A stretch of DNA of 64,000 nucleotides from contig CM066732.1 in assembly GCA_033961575.1 (NCBI GenBank), positions 81,114,687-81,178,686 of the forward strand, in the 5' to 3' direction. Under the pieces are notes generated by a model. That model made no database searches, had not been told where the DNA came from, and saw only the letters and a program-made list of their open reading frames with translations. Below, in pieces: positions 34,470 to 46,079 of the stretch; within the stretch, counting starts at the first letter, position 1; the number at the start of each line of letters is the position of its first letter. Both the position numbers and the translations under genes were made by a program. The stretch comes from Aselliscus stoliczkanus. Lineage: Eukaryota > Chordata > Mammalia > Chiroptera > Hipposideridae.

Positions 34470-36963
34470 TACCACTCTTTATTGCCCACTCAACAGCCCA
34501 TCTGAATGAATTTCACTACTTCCTTGCCTTCAGTTCCCACCATTTGTTAATGAATCCCAAATCTTTATCGTTAGCCTAACATATTTTTGAACTTCAGATG
34601 TGACTGTTCAACTGCTTACTGAAAATCTTCACCTAAATGTCCCACCTGGCAAAGACTGAACTCACCAACTCCTCATGCCTTCCTCTCCAAGTTCTCTTGT
34701 TCACTCGCCACTAAGATACTGAAGTCAAAACCTGAGTTTTAAGGAAAAACTCTGGCCTAAGAACACAACTCACATTGGTTATATGTTCATTAAAATAGTA
34801 TCCTGTCTATAGATGATAATTGAAAAGCTCGAGGCCTTCATAACCTAGCTTATATACTGTGATACCAGAACATTTATGTGGTATGAAGCAACAATGCATA
34901 TAAGTAGTGAAGAACATTTTATAGTGTATCTGATATTTGGGATATGCTAAGAAAATTACAATAGTTTGGCAACTCTTGGGATTTAGAGCTTTTCTATCTT
35001 TTGTTTATTTTTCCTGCTCAAGCCTATTGAAGCTTGTAACTATATACGTTCATCCAAATTTTAATCGAAAGGATGTCAAGGAGCCATAGAGACTTCACTT
35101 GTCTGCATATTTCTTAATGCTTTGGTAGCTTTAGCAGTAGTAAAGCCCATCACTTTTTCTAATTGGCATATAATGCTCTTCTTCTCCTCTCCATAGCCTT
35201 GTCAAGAACAGACATTATTCTACACTAACCACATGTCCAGAGCGACATGACTACTCAAAATCTTGATATTTTAAATCAAATTTAATCACATGCTTTGTAC
35301 TTAATTATTTACTATTTCCTAATGTCACTTTTCTTCACATTGTTTTTATTGGTATTTTAGTACAATTTTGGGTAGTTTACGGTGCTGTGGTCTTTAATCC
35401 CTGGAAATAATTTTAAACTACCAGCAAATATTTCTGTGCCTTAAATTTGGGGAGCACTCTCTGTTCAAGATTTACCATATATGTTAACACACTTAAACTC
35501 TGAAAAGTAAAGGCTTGCAGGAAAACTTTACTTATTTAGCTTGTTTAATCCAGCAATTGCCATGGAACTAAAAAACAATGCATAACATTTGTCATGTTAT
35601 TTACTCTTTCGTTTGAAAGACTCAGAACTTTAAAATTGATACTTACTTTAGTTAACTTCATGAATGTCTTTTCTTTTGCATGGACTAAGTGAGAGAGGAA
35701 ATCTTTCATTTATATACTTTCCACTTTGGTAGACTACACAAGATAATTTTTTTTCTCTTTCTTTTTTCTTTTTTTTAAATTACAATGTACCCAAAAAATC
35801 TGAAAACATTTATCCATAAAGATACACGTGCTCTGATGTTCATTACAGCTTTTTTCTCTTCCTTAAACAGCTTCCCTATTTGTTTGCTATTGCTTCAGGT
35901 GATCTCTGAAATGGCTTAGCACTCAGTCTTAGGTGGGCTTGCTTTCTGCAGGGGAGAGTTCCTCCTTTCACTGACCCCATTCTTATGTTGCCATATCTGT
36001 TGTCCTGTTTCTTTAGACTCTGCCCTCTTCCTTTCCTTTCTTACTCTGCAGTCTGTCTTGACAATTCTCTTTCAGCTTTACAGCACATTATTTTTATGCT
36101 CCCACACTGACTTTGTAAGAAAATTTATCCATTAGAGGATAATTGTATACCTTGGAATGTTTCACTTATCCAGTTATTTTGTATGGGTTTAGCCTGAAAT
36201 CTTCTCTGTATCTCAGATGGGTTCCAAATATCCTTGACTTTTCAGAAACATAGCAATTGTATAAAATGAAATGTATCTGTAATATGTAATAGTACTAAAC
36301 GAATAAGAGTGTTTGGGCAGAGAAATGTTTAATTAGTTGCTGTAGTAAAAACAGCTACAACTCTGTCTTCTGTTGAGCATAGAAAATGCACTTCAGTCTT
36401 TAGGTCAACTCACATCAAACAATTAACTGGTAGGAAAGTCAGCCCTCCTCGCTACATGGATACAATGATATCAGGGAAGTGTTAGAATCTAAGTTTAACT
36501 TCCCTAATGAGCTTCAGGGATTTAATGAGAAGATTTTCTATTCTAGTGTGATTAATATTGCTCTGTGATAGAATGGGCACCTTTTTTTCTGAAGGAAATG
36601 CAGAGCAAAAGAGTTTAAGATAAATGATTAAGAGGAAGTTAAGAAGTAGTTAATCCCTTTTAGCCCAAAGGGAATTAATTATTGATGACCAGTAACTACC
36701 ACCAGTATGAGTAGTCTCTCCAAATAATCATTATAACATACAATCAAGTAGCAAAAAACTGTTTTTAAACTACCAGCATTTTAACCATTTATTTTCTGAA
36801 TTCAATCAGCCAAACAATTGGGCAGATTGGGTATATAGTTGTGTAAAACTGTGAACCTGTATCATGTATTTAGAGACACTATTATTATTTATAATTGGTC
36901 TTATACTTTTTTTCTCCACAAAAAAAGTCATTGTAAATGACTAAGTCAAAATGGACAGATCGG

Positions 36964-37011
<48 letters not shown>

Positions 37012-37630
37012 ATTTGTGTGTGTGTGTAGCAGGTATATAGCTCTGCGTGTGGGTACATTTGGAAAATCAGTAAGTTAGAGGAAATAGAATGAAGAAGAAA
37101 GAATAAAAAAAGTAATTGATACTAAGTAAAACAGGATTTGTGGGCATACATAATCAGTGGCTTTTTTGCACAAAAACAAAATTGTTTTGAATTAGTGTTT
37201 TTCACCATCACTTATTAACTAAGGAAGATGTCAAGGAGAAATAGTGAGAATTTTCTGAGAAGTAGAGAGAAGTAAAAAGTGACTAGAAATAGTTAGACAT
37301 AGAAGTGACTAGTAAAAGTAGTGAAATTTAGAAGTTGTAAGAAGTAGTGAGACTGTCAAGGGGAAGTTTGTGAGAGAAGGAAGACACAAGTAGGCAGTCA
37401 TTCCATTTAAGTAGAGGTTAGCCATGCACATTGAGAAAACACTGGATAAAAGGCTGATGGAAAAACGAGTAAGAGCATGTGCCAGAGGATAGAGAAGAAA
37501 ACTATTTTGTAATTGACATTGTCAACTCTCTGAATATGGGTTTAGGAGGTTTTAATTTCAGCAGGAGACATCACATGTATTTATTTAAAAAGACTATTAA
37601 GTTGATAATGTTATGATTCATCTATGCTTC
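34470..37630. other. AT-rich sequence, mostly unassigned
   Basis: More than 3 kb with no gene and no SINE or LINE-1 recognised. It contains only one (TG)n microsatellite. Translations in all frames are short and have no family resemblance. Confidence 0.45.
36967..37028. repeat. (TG)n microsatellite
   Basis: About 22 TG units, one CA-TT interruption, then a few more. Confidence 0.95.
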
Positions 37631-37639
37631 TTGAAGTTT

Positions 37640-38620
37640 TTTTAGAAAGGCAGTCTCCTGCACACAGTCTATCAATCCCAGTCTAGCCACATAAGAATGG
37701 GCCTTGGGCCCATTTCTCTTACCAAGAGCTAGGGAGCCCATGCAGCTTTGCATGGGAACATCTTTCCCTGTTTCAGAGTCAATGTGTTCTGGTTAAGGGC
37801 ATGTGTCAATGGCCCTCAGACATGCCCCCAGATCTCAGTATTTCAGCCCCCACAGGGGAGGGGTTGGGACCCTTATACTGTAGCAAGAAGTGGGGTACAT
37901 GCAGCCACACAGCCTGTGATGGCTACAGAATGGATCTGTTGGCCATGGGAGCCCATGCATTGCAAGGGGTTGGATCTTGTGGACACTCTTTCTCTAGTCT
38001 TGCTTTAGGTAAAAACGCTATACCATCGAGTCTGGTGTGCATATTATCTGTTCTCAGCAACCTTGAATATTGCACTGGTCTCTGCTGGGTGTCACTTACC
38101 TGCCATTTAAGCTTGACCTCATTCCTGTTACATTGTATTCTGGGGCATGGCCTGACCACTCAGTGAATGAGAAAACAAAGCTTCCCAAGCCTCAATGAAG
38201 ACTGTGCCACGGTTTGGAGTTGGGAGAATGACAAATCATTAATCATCCATCATTACTGGTTATTATTGAGAATGGCTACTTCAGGCCTATCAGCTTCTTG
38301 CTGCTTCTGTACCATTCTTAGGCCACAGGACATTGGTCAACCCAACCGTCAGCTCAAATTGGCTGATTTGTACCTTTGGTCTAAACTGCTTAGATGGATC
38401 ACACAGCCATTTTTCTCTTAGGTCTCATTGTCTTCCTTTCAGGAATTCTTTCAGGGATAAAGGGGGAGTTTCCTCACTGTTCTGGATTCCCAGACTTTTC
38501 TTATATCACATTTAGAGGAATCTCCACTTTACATCCTGTCATAAACTCGACTTTCCCTCTATTTTTTGAAAGTTCATATTCTGCCCGTTTGTATTTAAGT
38601 ATGTATATAATTTTTAATAA
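37640..38620. other. Unassigned 1-kb segment of higher GC
   Basis: Base composition shifts from AT-rich to balanced, with many CCC/GGG words, and shifts back near 38,620. Several overlapping plus-strand frames of 60-120 codons occur, none with a recognisable domain. The composition would suit an old LTR element or a decayed pseudogene, but I could not match it. Confidence 0.35.
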
Positions 38621-38656
38621 TTAGAGTGATACAAATAGATCTTAAGAAATAGCAAA

Positions 38657-39280
38657 GTGCCGGCCGAGTGGCTCAGTTGGTTAAGAGTTGGCTTAGAGTG
38701 CGTTCTCTTTTTTTTTTTTTTTGAGGGCAGTGTCACTGGCCCTCATATGTGGGACCGAACCAGGGCCGCTGGCTTCCCAAGCCAGCGCTTAACCACCGCG
38801 CCACTCGGCCGGCCCTTAGAGTGCATTCTCTGAGCAACAGGGTCGCCAGTTTGATTCCCACATGGGCCAGTGAAATCTGTGCCCCAGCTGAGCTGTCGCT
38901 GAGCTGCCAACAGGTGGCAGGATGGCTCAGCTGGTATAACAACAAGATTGCCTCTTCAATGGTGGGCTATGCCGACCTGCAACTAAAGATTTAACTCAGC
39001 ACCTTGAACTGAGGTACCACCTGGATGGCTCAGTGGATAGGGCGTGTGCTCTTAACAACAAGGCTGCTGGTTCAACTCCCACATGGAATGGTGGCTATGC
39101 CTACCTGGAACTAAGATTGAACACAGCACCTTGAGAGTTTAAAGGCCATGAGCTGCAGACAGGAAGCCAGATGGTGACTGGCGCCCTCCACAACAAAGAT
39201 TTAAGAACAACTTGGCTGGTCCCCTCCCCCAATTCCCCAACACTGTTTCCCTCCCCCAAATCCCCAATAAAATCTTCATA
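38657..39280 (+). mobile_element. Rhin-type SINE, triple tRNA-unit form, interrupted
   Basis: Best copy of the triple form. Unit 1 has CCGGCCGAGTGGCTCAGTTGG and AGTTTGATTCCC. Unit 2 has GGATGGCTCAGCTGG. Unit 3 has GGATGGCTCAGTGGATAG and GGTTCAACTCCC. Units 2 and 3 each end in a CACCTTGA-type word. The tail CCCCAATAAAATCTTC closes it. The exact duplication AAGAAATAGCAAA flanks it. A monomer SINE sits inside unit 1. Confidence 0.9.
38709..38815 (-). mobile_element. Rhin-type SINE, short monomer nested in another SINE
   Basis: T-run plus GAGGGCAGTGTCACTGG … CACTCGGCCGGCCC, opposite in strand to its host SINE. TTAGAGTGCGTTCTCT and TTAGAGTGCATTCTCT flank it as the target-site duplication, so the monomer inserted after the triple form. 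Confidence 0.93.
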
Positions 39281-39289
39281 AAGAAATAG

Positions 39290-40215
39290 CAAAAAAACAA
39301 ATTTTCAAATTGGAGTAAAGAAGGTATGAAAATTCTACCCATTTTAAGTGCTCCTTAATTGTTCACCTTTCTGTGGTTGAATTTTTATCAACAAAGAGAA
39401 TTGGAGATTAAGGCAATAAATCACAAAGTTCAGCTTAAAAATAGCAATGAAAACAATAAGTGAAATTTCTTACAGAATTCTAGGATTTGGTATTTACACA
39501 GATAAGATTCATTAGGTAGATGTTTAACTCTCTTTTGTATGAAAAGGTTATTCTCTAATTGTCACTGTGTATAAAGTAAGATGAAGACAGATTATACAAA
39601 TATTCTGATTGATTAAAAGATTAAAATATGAGTCTTCCAAGAAATATGTCTGGATTCAAGAATATCTTATTGCAGTTCTTTTTCTTTTCTACTGTAAATA
39701 AAGGATCAACCAATATCTTCTAATAACTCGCAACTGTATTTTTGCTTGGTAGAGCTTGTCATCCAAAACTTTTTGATGAGATGTTCTCAAATGATACCTG
39801 GGCAGATCAATCAAAGGAGAGAAACTTCTTTAATTAGGACAATGATTTCATCACAAACTTTAGTTAGAGAAGGCTGTGGATATCACCATTTCTATGTGTC
39901 TATTAATAGCACCATATCTTTAGTGGAATTTAAGACAGGACCTTTTCTGTAGGTCTCAATACAACTTTATAAAAGGCTATAACCATGCCTTTAGAATCAA
40001 ATTCAATTGCTGTTCTACAGAGAAGCAAGTTTTCTAGTAAATTTGCCATAATTTGAGGACAGGGACCTGGCAACACTAATCAGTGGGATGTAGTGAATAG
40101 ATATCTGAACTTTCTGCTTAGCTAAAACCAGTGACTTTGGCTTCTCTCTACTCTTGAGACATTTTGTGGGCATTGGTTTCTTCACCTATAAAAAGAAGGG
40201 TTGAAAGACACTTCT
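39290..40215. other. AT-rich sequence, nothing identified
   Basis: No gene or clear repeat; a faint MIR-like trace near 40,140-40,200. Confidence 0.45.
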
Positions 40216-40221
40216 TTGAAG

Positions 40222-43200
40222 AGCAGATCCAAAATGGTGGAGTAGATAAATGCTGTGCCTGTCTCATCTTGTGAACACATCAAAATTACAACTAAATTAT
40301 AGAACAATCAACCTGGAGAACCATCCGAATTCTAGCCGAACAGAAATTTTGTAACTAAGGATATAAAGAAGAAGCCATGTTGAGACTGGTAGGAGAGGCA
40401 GACACATGAAATGCGTGGCCCCAAACCTCCATGTGGCAATTGAAAATCGGGAGGAATATCTTGGAAACAGAGGTTCCCCACAGAGGAGCAAGGGATGCCA
40501 GGCCCACACCCAGCTCCCCAGCCCAGAGTACTGGTGTTTGGAAGAGGAGACCTCACAACATCTGGCTGTGAAAAACTGGAGATTCTGACCAGCCATATGG
40601 GATGGAAAGCTTCAGGAAACCCAAACATCTTCTGAAAGGGCCTGGGAAGACTCACTCACTTGTAGGCAGTCATGCTGGGCTTCAGTGTAGAGACAGTGAC
40701 TTGGGGGGGCATTGGAGGCATATGGGGGAGGGGACCAACTGAGATGTGTGGTTTTGGAGTGAGGGCTGGAGAACAGTTGCATTTTCTCTGTGTGGGATCT
40801 TCCTCTTGTGCAGCCAGCAGGCGGGTGCTATCTTCCCTGTGTGAGCTCTCCCTCCACACTCATGGCCAAATCTGAATCTGAATTGGGCTTGTGAGCTTTG
40901 CTCACTTCTACCTGATGACTTTTTGAGACCCTGACACACAGAACTTTGTATTGTATGAAGCTTTATCAGTGGCTGAACCTCATAGGAGCTGGCTTATGAC
41001 AGCAGCCCTCTGAGTTTCCTGGCTTTATACAGAGCTACCCCAGATGCATTATTGGTGGCAGCCATCCTTGATTTACAGCAAGGCACCTCCCATGTGCCTC
41101 CAAGCCTAGCAAAGGCAGTGACCAACTGTGGATCACTTTGTAGCTCTTACCAGGTAGTTTCTGGCCAGTCACCGGCAGTGGCTGACCTGGACCTACACTT
41201 GAAACCGTCCCAAGTGGCCCCAGAACCAACATACTTGGAGGTTGGCTTCAGATCACAGCAGAGTACTCCCTACAAGGGGCACACACAAAGGGTGATCTCA
41301 ACTGGCACCAGAGCCCTCTGGAGTGAATCCTGCTCCATGGTGTAAGCCACCACATAGCAGCCCTTAAGTTGTGGACATGGCCAAACCCCACGGCTAGTTA
41401 GCCTGAGGGTCAATCCCATCCACTGATGTGCCAATAGCAATCAAGGCTCAAATATAACAAGAGGGCACAGGCAGGCCACATAAGGGACACTCCTGGATAA
41501 CCCAGCACAGGTGATCAAGGATACTATGTTACTGGGCCCCACAGTGCACTTACTACATAAGGTCACCCAGCAAGACTGGGAGTCATAGCAGCCCTACCTA
41601 ATATATAGAAACAAACACAGAGAGACAGCCAAAATGAGGAAACAAAGAAACAAGTTCCAAAGAAAACTCTAGAAAATGAACTAAACAAAATGTACATAAC
41701 CTACCAGAGACAAAGTTCAAAACATTGGTTATAAGGAAGCTCAAGGAACTTAGTGAGAACTTCAACAAAGAGATAGCAAGCATAAAAGAGGACAGAGAAC
41801 CTATAAAAAAGAACCAACCAGAAGAGAATAATACAATAACTGAAATGAAGAATGCACTAGAAGGAATCACCAGCAGACTAGATGAAGCAGGGGATTGAAT
41901 CAGCCATTTGGAAGACAAGGTAGCAGAAAACACACAATTGGAACAGCAAAATGAAAAAGGAATAATAAAAAACAAATGAGGATAGTCTGAGACCACTAGG
42001 GCAATATCAAGCATAACAACATTATCACAGGGATACCAGAAGGAGAAAGGAGAAAGCAAGGGATTGAGAACCTATTTGAAGAAATAGACTGAAAACTTTC
42101 CTAACCTGGTGAAGGAAGTAGACATACAAGTCCAGGATGTACAGAGTCCCAAACAGGATGAACCCAAACAGGCCAACACCAAGACATATTATAATTAAAA
42201 TGATAGAGTATCCCAAAAGTAGCACGAGAAAGGCAACTAGTAATATATAAGGGAGCTCCCATAAGACTCCCAGCTGATTTCTCAACAGAAACCTTGCAGA
42301 CCAGAAGGGATTGGCACAAAATATTTAAAATGATGAAAAACAAGGACCTACAACCAAGACTACTCTACCCAGCAAGGCTATCACTTAAAATTGAAGGGCA
42401 GATAAAGAGCTTTCCAGGCAAAAAAAAAAGCTAAAGGAGTTCATCACCATCAAACCAGTATTACAAGGAATGTTGAAGGGACTTCTTTAAGGCAGAAAAA
42501 AAATAAAAAATATGAATAATAAAATGACAATAGCTACATATCTATTATCAGTTACTTTCGATATAATTAAATGCTCCAATCAGATGACATAGGAGGGCTG
42601 AATGGATAAGAAAACAAAACCCTTACATATGCTGCCTACAAGAAACTCACTTCAGATTGAAAGACACACAGAGACTGAAAGTAAAAGGATGGAAAAAGTT
42701 ATTTTGTGAAAATGGAAACAAAACAAAACAATAAATTTGGAGTTGTAATACTTATACCAGACAAAATAGACTTTAAAACAAAGGCTATTATGAGAGACAA
42801 AAACACACCCAGTAATGCCACTTCTGGGTATTTATGTGAAGAAACCCAAAATGCTACTTCAAGGTGATGGGAGCATTCATATATTCACTGCAGCATTATT
42901 TACAATAGCTAAGATGTGGAGGCAGCCTGGGTGTCCTTTGATAGATGATAGATAAAGAGGAGGTGGTACACATATATAATGGAATATTGCTCGGCCATGA
43001 AAGGGAAAGGGTTCTCACCATCTGTGGTGATATGGATGGACCTGGAGGGTGTTGTGCTAAGTGGGGTGTGTCTGACAAAGAAAGACAGATGCAATGTGAT
43101 TTAGCTTATATGTGAACTCTAAAGAACAAAATAAACAAACAAAACAGAAACAAACTCAGCTACAGAGAACATTTTGATGGTTGCCAGATTGCCGGGGGGC

Positions 43201-44290
43201 AGGGGCGGATAAGGGGGTTAGGGAGTGGGTGAAAAAGGGGAAGGGATTACGAAGTACAAATTGGTTGTTACAAAGTAGTCATGGGGATATAGCAAAGAAT
43301 ATAGTCAATAGTATTGTAATAATTACATATGGTGTCCGACGGGTACTGGATTTATCAAGGTGATAGATGTGAGGGGAGTTGGGGGACAGGGTGAAAAAGG
43401 TGAGAGGGATTAAGAAGTACAAATTGGTAGTTACAAAATAGTCATGGGGGGGCCGGCCTAGTAGTGCGATGGTTAGGAGCTGGCTTGGGACACCAGCTCT
43501 GAACAGTAGGGCCCTGGTTCGGATCCCACATACGAGGCCAGTGACACTGCCCTCTACAGCTAACAACAGCTCCACCTGGAGCTGGGCTGCTGTGAGTCGC
43601 CGGTGATGGTGTGGGCTGCCATAGGCTACAGTGAGTCTCCGGCAGCCACTGTGAGCGGCTGTCCAGAGGCCGGTGACCGATCTGCCTCACCCAGGAAGAG
43701 TGCAATGATAGTACCAACATGGGCCAGTGAAGCAACGTTCTCCACAACTAGACTGAAGAACAAAAGGACAGCAACTTGTCTGTTCCCCTTCTCCGATTCC
43801 CCAACACTGTTCCCCTCCCCCAATTCCCCAATAAAATCTTTAAAAAAAAAAAGTCATGGGGATGTAAAGTAAAGTATAGGAAATATAATTAATGATATGG
43901 TATTAACTATGTATAGTGCTAGGTGAGTACTAGATTAGAGGGGTCACTTCTTAAATTACACAACTGTTTAACCACTATGCTGTATGCCTGAAATTAATAT
44001 AAAATACTATTGAATGTCAATTGTAATTGAAAAATTAAAAAGGGGGGAAAGGTGAAGGGGAATAAAAGGTCCAAATTTCCAGGCATAAAACAAATAAGTC
44101 ATGGGAATATAATGTACAGCATGGGGAATATCGTCAATAATATTGTGATAACATGGTACGGTGTCAGGTGGTTACTGGACTCACCATGGTGATCATTTCT
44201 TTAGGTGCATAAATGTTGAATAACTATGGTGTACTCCTGAAGCTGATGTAAAATTGTGTGTTAGCTATATTTTTAAATAAAAATCTTAAA
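40222..44290 (+). mobile_element. LINE-1 with internal deletion in ORF2
   Basis: Starts with the L1-type word CCAAAATGGTGGAGTAGATA and a roughly 1.4-kb GC-rich 5' UTR. A decayed ORF1 (about 41,630-42,450) ends in the YPARLSLKIEGQIKSF-type region. The ORF2 endonuclease part (LQETHFRLKDTQRLKVKGWK and later PDKIDFKTKAIMRDK) runs to about 42,805. There it jumps to the ORF2 C-terminal region (TPSNATSGYL…) and the 3' UTR. Stops and frameshifts are many, so it is dead. The 3' UTR holds repeated modules and a SINE at 43,450-43,851. Minus-strand frames of 60-153 codons here are shadows. Confidence 0.8.
43450..43851 (+). mobile_element. Rhin-type SINE, long composite form
   Basis: GGCCGGCCTAGTAGTGCGAT … GGTTCGGATCCCAC … CCAATAAAATCTTT-A(n), inserted in the LINE-1 3' UTR. 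AGTCATGGGG duplicated at 43,440 and 43,852. Confidence 0.9.
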
Positions 44291-44299
44291 GGAAAAGAA

Positions 44300-45010
44300 A
44301 AGAGGGGCTTGTCCAACATGTTTTGAGGCTCTTCCAGTTCTAAAGTTTTTTTGGATAATTTAACTGGAGCCCAGGAGATGCCCTGAATCTGTCTCGTACT
44401 CAATAATATTTGATGACTATGAAAAATATTTGACTTCCAAATGGGGAGTAGCACATGTTATTTGGAAATATTGTGGAATCCCAACACTTGATTTTGGGAG
44501 CAGCATCAATGTGATTAAATCAATCAAATTCCTGTTTACTTAGGTCAAAGAGAACTAGTTGTCTAAAAATAATTTGAACTAAGTGAAAAAAGAAATACCC
44601 CATATGCTAGTTGAAAATATCTAATAAATATTATTTTGATCTTTGATAAAGTGCCAAATAAGTGGTTTGAATATATTAAGGGTAATGAATGTATTTTTTT
44701 AAAAAACCTTTTTAGCTAGTTTAGCTATTTATATTTTATGAATATAAGCGGTGTATTTATTATTTTAAAATATATATAGTGGGGAGAAATCAATATTCAG
44801 ACAGGCAAAAAAATAAACTGCAGGTTTAAAAACCTATTTTTAACAAGTCTGTCTCATAGAATCACATATCATTACATGTTTGTATGACTGTTAAAAGTTG
44901 AAAGAGAAAAACAGAAGGCATGCTTTTAATAGATATTTCTTACACATGTAGAATGAATTGAAAATTTGGAGTTACTAATAACATTTTACATTTTTTGAGT
45001 ACATGCACTG
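44300..45010. other. AT-rich sequence, nothing identified
   Basis: No gene, RNA or repeat recognised. Confidence 0.45.
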
Positions 45011-45028
45011 TTTTACATACTTACCTAT

Positions 45029-45038
<10 letters not shown>

Positions 45039-45067
<29 letters not shown>

Positions 45068-45154
45068 AGTGTCACTGGCCCTCATATGTGGGACCGAACC
45101 AGGGCCGCTGGCTTCCCAAGCCAGCGCTTAACCACCGCGCCACTCGGCCGGCCT
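45039..45154 (-). mobile_element. Rhin-type SINE, short monomer
   Basis: Long T run, GAGGGCAGTGTCACTGG … CACTCGGCCGGCC. The exact duplication TTACCTATATTTACTTTT flanks it; a young copy. Confidence 0.94.
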
Positions 45155-45174
45155 TTACCTATATTTACTTTTGA

Positions 45175-45335
45175 GTCCTAACAACTCTGATCTATTTACT
45201 GTTATTATCATCACCCTCCTGCCTCCAAGTGAGGATACTGAGGACCAGAGAAGTTCATTAATTTACCTAAAGACATAGTCATTAGGTCGTAGAGCCAAGT
45301 TTTAAAACCTAGCCTTCTGGGTTTCTGCTCTTTAC
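45175..45335 (-). repeat. MIR element (antisense)
   Basis: GAGGATACTGAGGACCAGAGAAG … AGGTCGTAGAGCCAAG follows the antisense MIR order. Confidence 0.7.
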
Positions 45336-45339
45336 CAAC

Positions 45340-45960
45340 TGTAATATTGGCATCTTATCATGATGATTTGTGAAAGCACTGCAAAATTATGTGAAATGTA
45401 TTAATATGTCTTAATGTATTTACAAGTTTACTAAAGAGAAAATTGGCTTTTCCTTGTATATAAAAAAATGCATTGTTTTCTTTTTCACTGACATCTGCAA
45501 TTTCTATTTCCCTTTGTAAAATGAAAATTTTGTCATATTGACTTTTTCTTTTGTCTTAATCTGAGGCTGCAATTCAATTATATGATTTTTCTAGCACATG
45601 TGCCAGAGTATATCAATGCTTTCCATCTTTTGCTTTTAATATGTAATGAATCAATTTCTGATGAATTGTTATGAGCTGAGAAGTACTATGTTCTCTATGA
45701 AGATATGAGTAGCCTATATATTTCTCTTTTCAGTTTTTCAGGAGGCCTTATTTAGTTCTGGTTGCCTTATCTCGGTCCAGAGTGTGTTCCATTTAGAAAT
45801 CATTGGATCATCTGTTTTACTCAAATAGCTGATATTCAATCACATATTAATATTACTTCACTTATTCAGGTATCTCAAGTATACATCTCTTTCACTATAT
45901 TTCTTTCTTTCTTTTTTTTTCACTATTTTTCAAAACCTTAAATGGAACTGACAATTTTCT
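45340..45960. other. AT-rich sequence, nothing identified
   Basis: No gene or repeat recognised. Confidence 0.45.
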
Positions 45961-45968
45961 CAAAAAAA

Positions 45969-46075
45969 ATTTTTTTTTTTGAGGGCAGTGTCACTGGCCT
46001 TCATATGTGGGACCCGAACTGGGGCCGCTGACTTTCCAAGCCAGCGCTTAACCACGGCGCCTCTCAGCCGGCCCG
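45969..46075 (-). mobile_element. Rhin-type SINE, short monomer
   Basis: GAGGGCAGTGTCACTGG … GCGCCTCTCAGCCGGCCC. Flanked by ACTGACAATTTT on both sides. Confidence 0.9.
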
Positions 46076-46079
46076 GGAC

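Noticed and set aside
37801..38166. 121-codon Cys-rich frame, considered as a retroviral remnant
   Set aside because: A few short words reminded me of old retroviral sequence, but there is no consistent alignment, no motif set and no flanking LTR pair. Left as unassigned.
41598..42059. 153-codon minus-strand hydrophobic frame, looks like a membrane protein
   Set aside because: Exact antisense of LINE-1 ORF1; A-rich coding DNA gives Phe/Leu/Ser-rich complements. The frames at 62,815-63,493 (plus) have the same origin.
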